Made by a program: the position numbers and the translations under genes. A DNA stretch of 64,000 nt, taken from positions 25,684,266 through 25,748,265 of the forward strand of contig NC_084837.1 in assembly GCF_033115175.1 (NCBI RefSeq). Reading direction: 5' to 3'. Origin of the DNA: Lepus europaeus (Eukaryota > Chordata > Mammalia > Lagomorpha > Leporidae). Shown piece by piece: positions 1-64,000 of the stretch. Under the pieces are notes generated by a model. That model did not search any database. It saw only the letters and a program-made list of their open reading frames with translations, and had not been told where the DNA came from. Position 1 is the first letter of the stretch, and each line of letters begins with the position of its first letter.

Positions 1-340
1 TTTACTGTGTGTCAGATGCTGTGACTTTTAAGATGAAAAGATAGTCTTTAATCCATAGAAGGTCACTGTTCCACAGGGACAGAAATTTCAGTATAAATTA
101 GGTGCTCCTTTAGGGAAGAGAGAAGATTGCTAATGGAGGACTGAAGCTAGTGGAAAAAATTTTGGTAAGGAATTAGGGTTTGGAAAAGCTGTATTAAAAA
201 TTATTTTGGGGATAAATAATGGAAAATGGGTAGGGGTTTATCAGATGGATAAATGTGATGGTTGTAAGGGGAGGGTAGGTAAGAGAAGACGTAATAGACA
301 GAGGGGAATAGAGGGAACACACCAGATTTAAGAGGTCCCA
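1..340. other. SOS2: Intron 4 (partial), no recognised element
   Basis: Unremarkable AT-rich intron sequence. I see no repeat, gene or RNA here. Confidence 0.5.
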
Positions 341-397
341 TAGGATTGCTGACATTGTAGGCAGCAGCCTCACCTGCTACACCACAATGCCAACCCC
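341..397 (-). mobile_element. CSINE head fragment
   Basis: The reverse complement reads as a C-repeat head (ggttggcattgtggtgtagc). The body and tail are absent. Confidence 0.6.
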
Positions 398-896
398 TTT
401 TCTGTGTTTTTATGTATCATGCTTTCTATTATTTTGCATGTTACTATAAAATCAGAGTTCATCAGCAAATTCCCTGTGCAACCTCATTGATTTCTTCAAA
501 GTCTGAAATAGCTGGGAATTGAAAGTGATAGTGTTCATTAAGAAGATGGGTTGCATGGAGCAAGTAACAAGGAGTGGGGAAGGATTTTAGTGTCACAGGA
601 TTTGAGCCTAGGAAAACAGGTTGGGATTAAATTGTGAATGGCTGTTATCTTAAGATTTTATACAGAAGGCAGTGAATTCCAATGTAATTTTTAAAAAAAG
701 ATATATTTATTTATTTGAAATTCAGGATTACAGAAAATGTTTGGTCACCTTTTTCCTGTTGCTTTTGATTTACAACTGTTTCTTGCTTGGTGGTTGACTT
801 TAATGTATAGAAGCCATCTGTACCACAGCCATGTAAACATTAGTGATATGCAAGTGAACATAATCACAGTTGTTGGTGTAATAATTCCGTGTTGGA
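398..896. other. SOS2: Intron 4 stretch, mostly unassigned
   Basis: AT-rich. A short piece at about 697-725 (agatatatttatttatttga) resembles a SINE 3' tail in antisense. Nothing else is recognised. Confidence 0.4.
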
Positions 897-1165
897 AATA
901 CATCCTCCTTCAGTATCCATGGGGAATTCCAGGACCCTTCAGAGATACGAAAATCTGCAGATGCCCAAGCCTCAGTATAAAAAGGCATAGTATTTACACA
1001 TAACATACACATATGCACCATTACCCTTTAAGCCATCTCTAGATTCCTTTTGATAAGTCCTATAATGTAAATGCCATGTAAATATTGTTATATTACATTG
1101 TTTAGAGAATAATGACAAGAAAAAATATTTTCTGGCTGTGGTTGGTTGAGTCCAGAGAGGGCAAT
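897..1165 (+). mobile_element. MER2-like (Tigger/pogo) DNA transposon fossil
   Basis: Phrases such as ttcagtatccatgggg, gatacgaaaatctgcagatg and gtttagagaataatgacaag follow the MER2 element as I know it. It is diverged and lacks clear terminal repeats. Confidence 0.75.
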
Positions 1166-1473
1166 TTTATTCATCATCTGCCTCTACAGTAGTACCATTT
1201 TAGTTTTCTCCTTGTAACTTTACCAAAGTGGATACCACCATTCTTATAATATGATGGATATCTATCATGTTGAATGCTTACTATTGCCAGATATGGTAGT
1301 ATGCATTTTAGGTGCTTTATTCCATTGTTTTATTCCATCAGTTACATTTTACGTGTAAGGAATTTGAGTCAACAGATTAACTTATTCATAATCACTGTTA
1401 ATTAAGCAGCTGAGCCTGGGATTTTTGGCTCAGATTGTTATTTTCTGAAGATATGCTCTTTTTTGTTGTATTA

Positions 1474-1505
1474 TATATATATATATGTATATATGTATGT
1501 ATGTA
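1474..1505. repeat. (TA)n/(TATG)n microsatellite
   Basis: Alternating TA runs pass into TATG units. Confidence 0.85.
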
Positions 1506-1567
1506 TTACAAACATGAACATAGGTATTTCACCATTTGGTTGAATTTTTTTCCAGGAATATTTATTT

Positions 1568-1660
1568 GTTTATGAAGATTTTCAAAAAGTTCATGGAAAA
1601 TGTGTATTATGAAAAAAACTATGTGTGAATTTCCAAAATTTCTTGTACCAGTGTTTTAAT
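1568..1660 (+). mobile_element. Mariner-type MITE copy 1
   Basis: Shares ttcaaaaagttcatggaaaa, then tattatgaaaaaaact, and then a ttccaaaatttcttgtacca block with the copies at 4139, 54478 and 57009. It ends about 70 nt before the exon 5 acceptor. Confidence 0.5.
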
Positions 1661-1687
1661 TTCGAGTACTTTCAGACAGTCTTGTGA

Positions 1688-62174
<60,487 letters not shown>

Positions 62175-62320
62175 CCTTAGCCATATGTAGTCATTGACAC
62201 TGGAATAGTATTTGTAAAGTTTTTTTTTAATTTATTCAAAAAAGGCATAGTATTTTAGTACTATTTTGTAATGCTTTTACAAAAATGCTACTGATCAAAT
62301 AAGCTTTTAAGAATTGGAAA

Positions 62321-62326
62321 AATAAA
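62321..62326 (+). promoter_or_regulatory. SOS2: Proximal poly(A) signal AATAAA of SOS2
   Basis: AATAAA lies 147 nt after the stop, followed about 25 nt later by a GT- and T-containing stretch. It would give the short 3'UTR form. Confidence 0.6.
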
Positions 62327-63347
62327 AATTCAAAAGTCGTTCACCGTTTTCCTCAGGTGGTCAGTAGCATTGCCTTGTCTTGGATCCTCAGTGCTGCCAA
62401 AAGGCCAGTATAATGAATTTATAATTGCACTGTAGACTCTGCTAAAATATGATTTAAAGTGACATTGATTGCACTGAAAAGGGATAGTGCTTTTGTGGAA
62501 TTTTTCAAATTTGAGTAATAGCTGCCTTTTTAAGGCAATGAATTTACATAAACATGGAAGCTATATGGTGTTACTGATTTTTAAACCTCTTTGACCATCT
62601 TCTAGTTTTTACTTCTAGTTTTTACATCTAGGAGAATTGTGAATAACACCCACAGTTCTTAAACTGTTTAATGCCATGTCTTAAATGCCAGTATTTGCTG
62701 CTGAAGACAAAAATGAAAAGTAGGATGAAAATACTAGAATGCACTGTTTATTATTTTGTCAGAGTGTAAGTAAGGACTACATAACCCGATCCTAGAGGAG
62801 AAAGGGCGTGTGTCTCACTCAGCTGTGCCTTTGTTCTGGCAGACTACGGTGTCTTTAGCTCATCAGTTGCCTATTGTTTTGGAAAACAAAGTTAATATGC
62901 CATCAATGTACAGTTTTGTTTATATTGTATATTTAAAGATAATGCTAATAACCTATATAAATTTAAGTGACTTGAGGACTATAATACAATCTGCTACTTT
63001 ACTAATGCATAAATTCAAAGGAAAAATTTCTTACGGCATAGGAACCAACTGCCTTGCCTTCAAAACCTAGTAACCTTCTCTGTAAATCTCATGTTAACTG
63101 AAATTTTTTTAAAAAGATTTTTTAGATTGGTAATATTTAAACCAGCAAATACTTAAAGCTTTATTAAACTTTTTAATCAGAGGAGTGACACTTTTTTTTT
63201 GCTATTTGTACACCCTCATTGGAAGTTATGAAAAGTGTATTGCGGACAGTGCTGTAGCAGCAATTGTAAAGTAGCCCAAAGCCACGTTGTTTATTTACTG
63301 GTCTGTGGCCTTTTACTGTGCTTTGTATCAGAGTTCTTAACAAGATT

Positions 63348-63353
63348 AATAAA
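63348..63353 (+). promoter_or_regulatory. SOS2: Distal poly(A) signal AATAAA of SOS2
   Basis: AATAAA lies about 1.17 kb after the stop and is followed by a T-rich stretch. It is the last canonical signal before the next gene. An ATTAAA variant lies at 63163-63168. Confidence 0.65.
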
Positions 63354-63375
63354 TCACCCAGTCTTAATTTTTAAA

Positions 63376-63775
63376 AGGCTTTTAAAATACGTGTTTTTAT
63401 TACAAGAAACCAAGGAGAGATTGAATCCTGTAGATTCATACACACGTTATTTTAATATTTTGTGCAACACACCCCATAATCCCAAAGAATTTAACTGACG
63501 TAAACTCTAGAGGAAGAACTGTCTTCACTGTTAATTAAGCCCGAACGACAAGCTTCAGCGACGTTTGTACGCACTCCTGTGAAAACCGGGAGCTAGCAGC
63601 TAGGAGACGGGATCACAGCCGTCTGCGGTTGGATCTTGGGAGTTGCCTGAACTTAGGGCAGTGACCGCCGTGTGAATCCGTCTCCATCCATGTAGAAACA
63701 ATGTGAAGTTTCCTTTGTTTTATTACAGGCGGGTTATGGTTTTTCTGGAAAAGAGATTTCTGCTGATTAGGGTTG
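63376..63775. other. SOS2-VCPKMT intergenic spacer
   Basis: About 400 nt with no recognised repeat. GC content rises from the AT-rich 3'UTR side toward the CpG-rich promoter. It holds no convincing ORF or RNA gene. Confidence 0.6.
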
Positions 63776-63945
63776 GGGAGGCGGGGCATAGCGCTCGGTC
63801 CCGCCCACGTAACGGTGCCCCCGCGGCTTTGGGAACTCACGCACGCGCCGTGGCACCATGCGGCTCCGCCGCTTAGGGCGGGGCCTTGGGGCGTGCGCGT
63901 GGGTGTGACGTCACTGCGTGCGCCGCATCCTGTGGCTTGGCTGCG
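63776..63945 (+). promoter_or_regulatory. VCPKMT: CpG-rich TATA-less promoter of VCPKMT
   Basis: This is the most CpG-dense stretch of the window. GC boxes are at 63778-63787 (gaggcggggc), 63800-63807 (reverse, cccgccca) and 63876-63884 (gggcggggc), with a full CRE further down. There is no TATA box. It ends at the start codon of the next gene, so the start site and 5'UTR should lie within its 3' part. Confidence 0.8.
63906..63913 (+). promoter_or_regulatory. Consensus cAMP-response element TGACGTCA
   Basis: A perfect 8-bp palindromic CREB/ATF site 32 nt before the VCPKMT start codon, within the CpG-rich promoter. Confidence 0.75.
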
Positions 63946-64000
63946 ATGGCGGCAACTGCGGAGACTTCGGAGGAGGACCCACTACGGAGCTTTGTGCGAG
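63946..64000 (+). CDS. VCPKMT: VCPKMT (METTL21D), valosin-containing protein lysine methyltransferase, first 18 codons
   Basis: VCPKMT is a seven-beta-strand, SAM-dependent protein methyltransferase that trimethylates a lysine (Lys315 in human) of the AAA ATPase VCP/p97. The ATG sits in good context (gcgATGG). The reading MAATAETSEEDPLRSFVR shares EDPLRSFVR with the start of VCPKMT as I know it, and as I recall human VCPKMT is also the gene directly 3' of SOS2 on the same strand. Only the N-terminus is in the window, so the SAM-binding motifs are not visible. The call rests on this short match plus gene order. Confidence 0.85.
   Translation, partial: MAATAETSEEDPLRSFVR

Larger units (their letters stand above)
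62175..63375 (+). other. SOS2: SOS2 3' untranslated region
   Basis: AT-rich, repeat-free sequence after the TGA. Two canonical poly(A) signals suggest a short (about 0.17 kb) and a long (about 1.2 kb) 3'UTR. The 3' boundary is inferred from the distal signal and was not observed. Confidence 0.75.

Noticed and set aside
737..1003. 88-codon plus-strand open frame before exon 5
   Set aside because: It runs into a MER2 transposon fossil and has no family features.
63613..63840. 75-codon minus-strand open frame upstream of VCPKMT, a possible divergent gene
   Set aside because: No recognisable protein and no supporting context. It lies in CpG-rich promoter DNA, where stop codons are rare by composition.

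Overview
This is mammalian genomic DNA, most likely from a rabbit or another leporid. It carries more than sixty copies of the tRNA-derived lagomorph SINE (C repeat, CSINE), many with clean target-site duplications (TSDs). By my count they fill roughly 30% of the window. Genes are split by GT-AG introns, and the intergenic and intronic DNA is AT-rich with mammalian-type relics (L1, L2, MIR, MER2, MER5A, MaLR LTRs).

Almost the whole window is the plus-strand gene SOS2, a Ras guanine-nucleotide exchange factor. Nineteen coding exons are visible from 1733 to 62174. They correspond to exons 5-23 if the 23-exon layout of the SOS family applies; exons 1-4 lie before the window. Every exon junction keeps the reading frame, and the 1163 codons seen plus the roughly 170 missing N-terminal residues give about 1333 residues. 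In order, the exons encode the end of the histone-fold region and the DH domain (exons 5-9), the PH domain and linker (exon 10), the REM domain (exons 10-14), the Cdc25 catalytic domain (exons 15-19) and the proline-rich Grb2-binding tail (exons 20-23). The 3'UTR follows, with AATAAA signals at 62321 and 63348.

About 0.6 kb beyond the distal poly(A) signal lies a CpG-rich, TATA-less promoter with GC boxes and a perfect CRE. It leads into the first 18 codons of a second plus-strand gene whose protein start matches VCPKMT (METTL21D). As I recall it, this SOS2-VCPKMT tandem order is also that of human 14q21.

The introns hold the repeats. Intron 11 and introns 7-8 are dense in SINEs; intron 12 and intron 16 also carry old L1 blocks. 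Intron 19 contains a 5'-truncated, mutated L1 in antisense. Intron 21 contains a Tigger2-like DNA transposon and a long L2 relic with younger insertions. I found no evidence of a new gene system. The observations most worth checking are antisense young SINEs carrying ready-made splice acceptors, serial SINE insertions that reuse one target site, non-consensus splice sites at exons 12 and 23, a frame-neutral 42-nt exon 21, a SINE abutting the exon 9 acceptor, and a possible unnamed LTR in intron 14.
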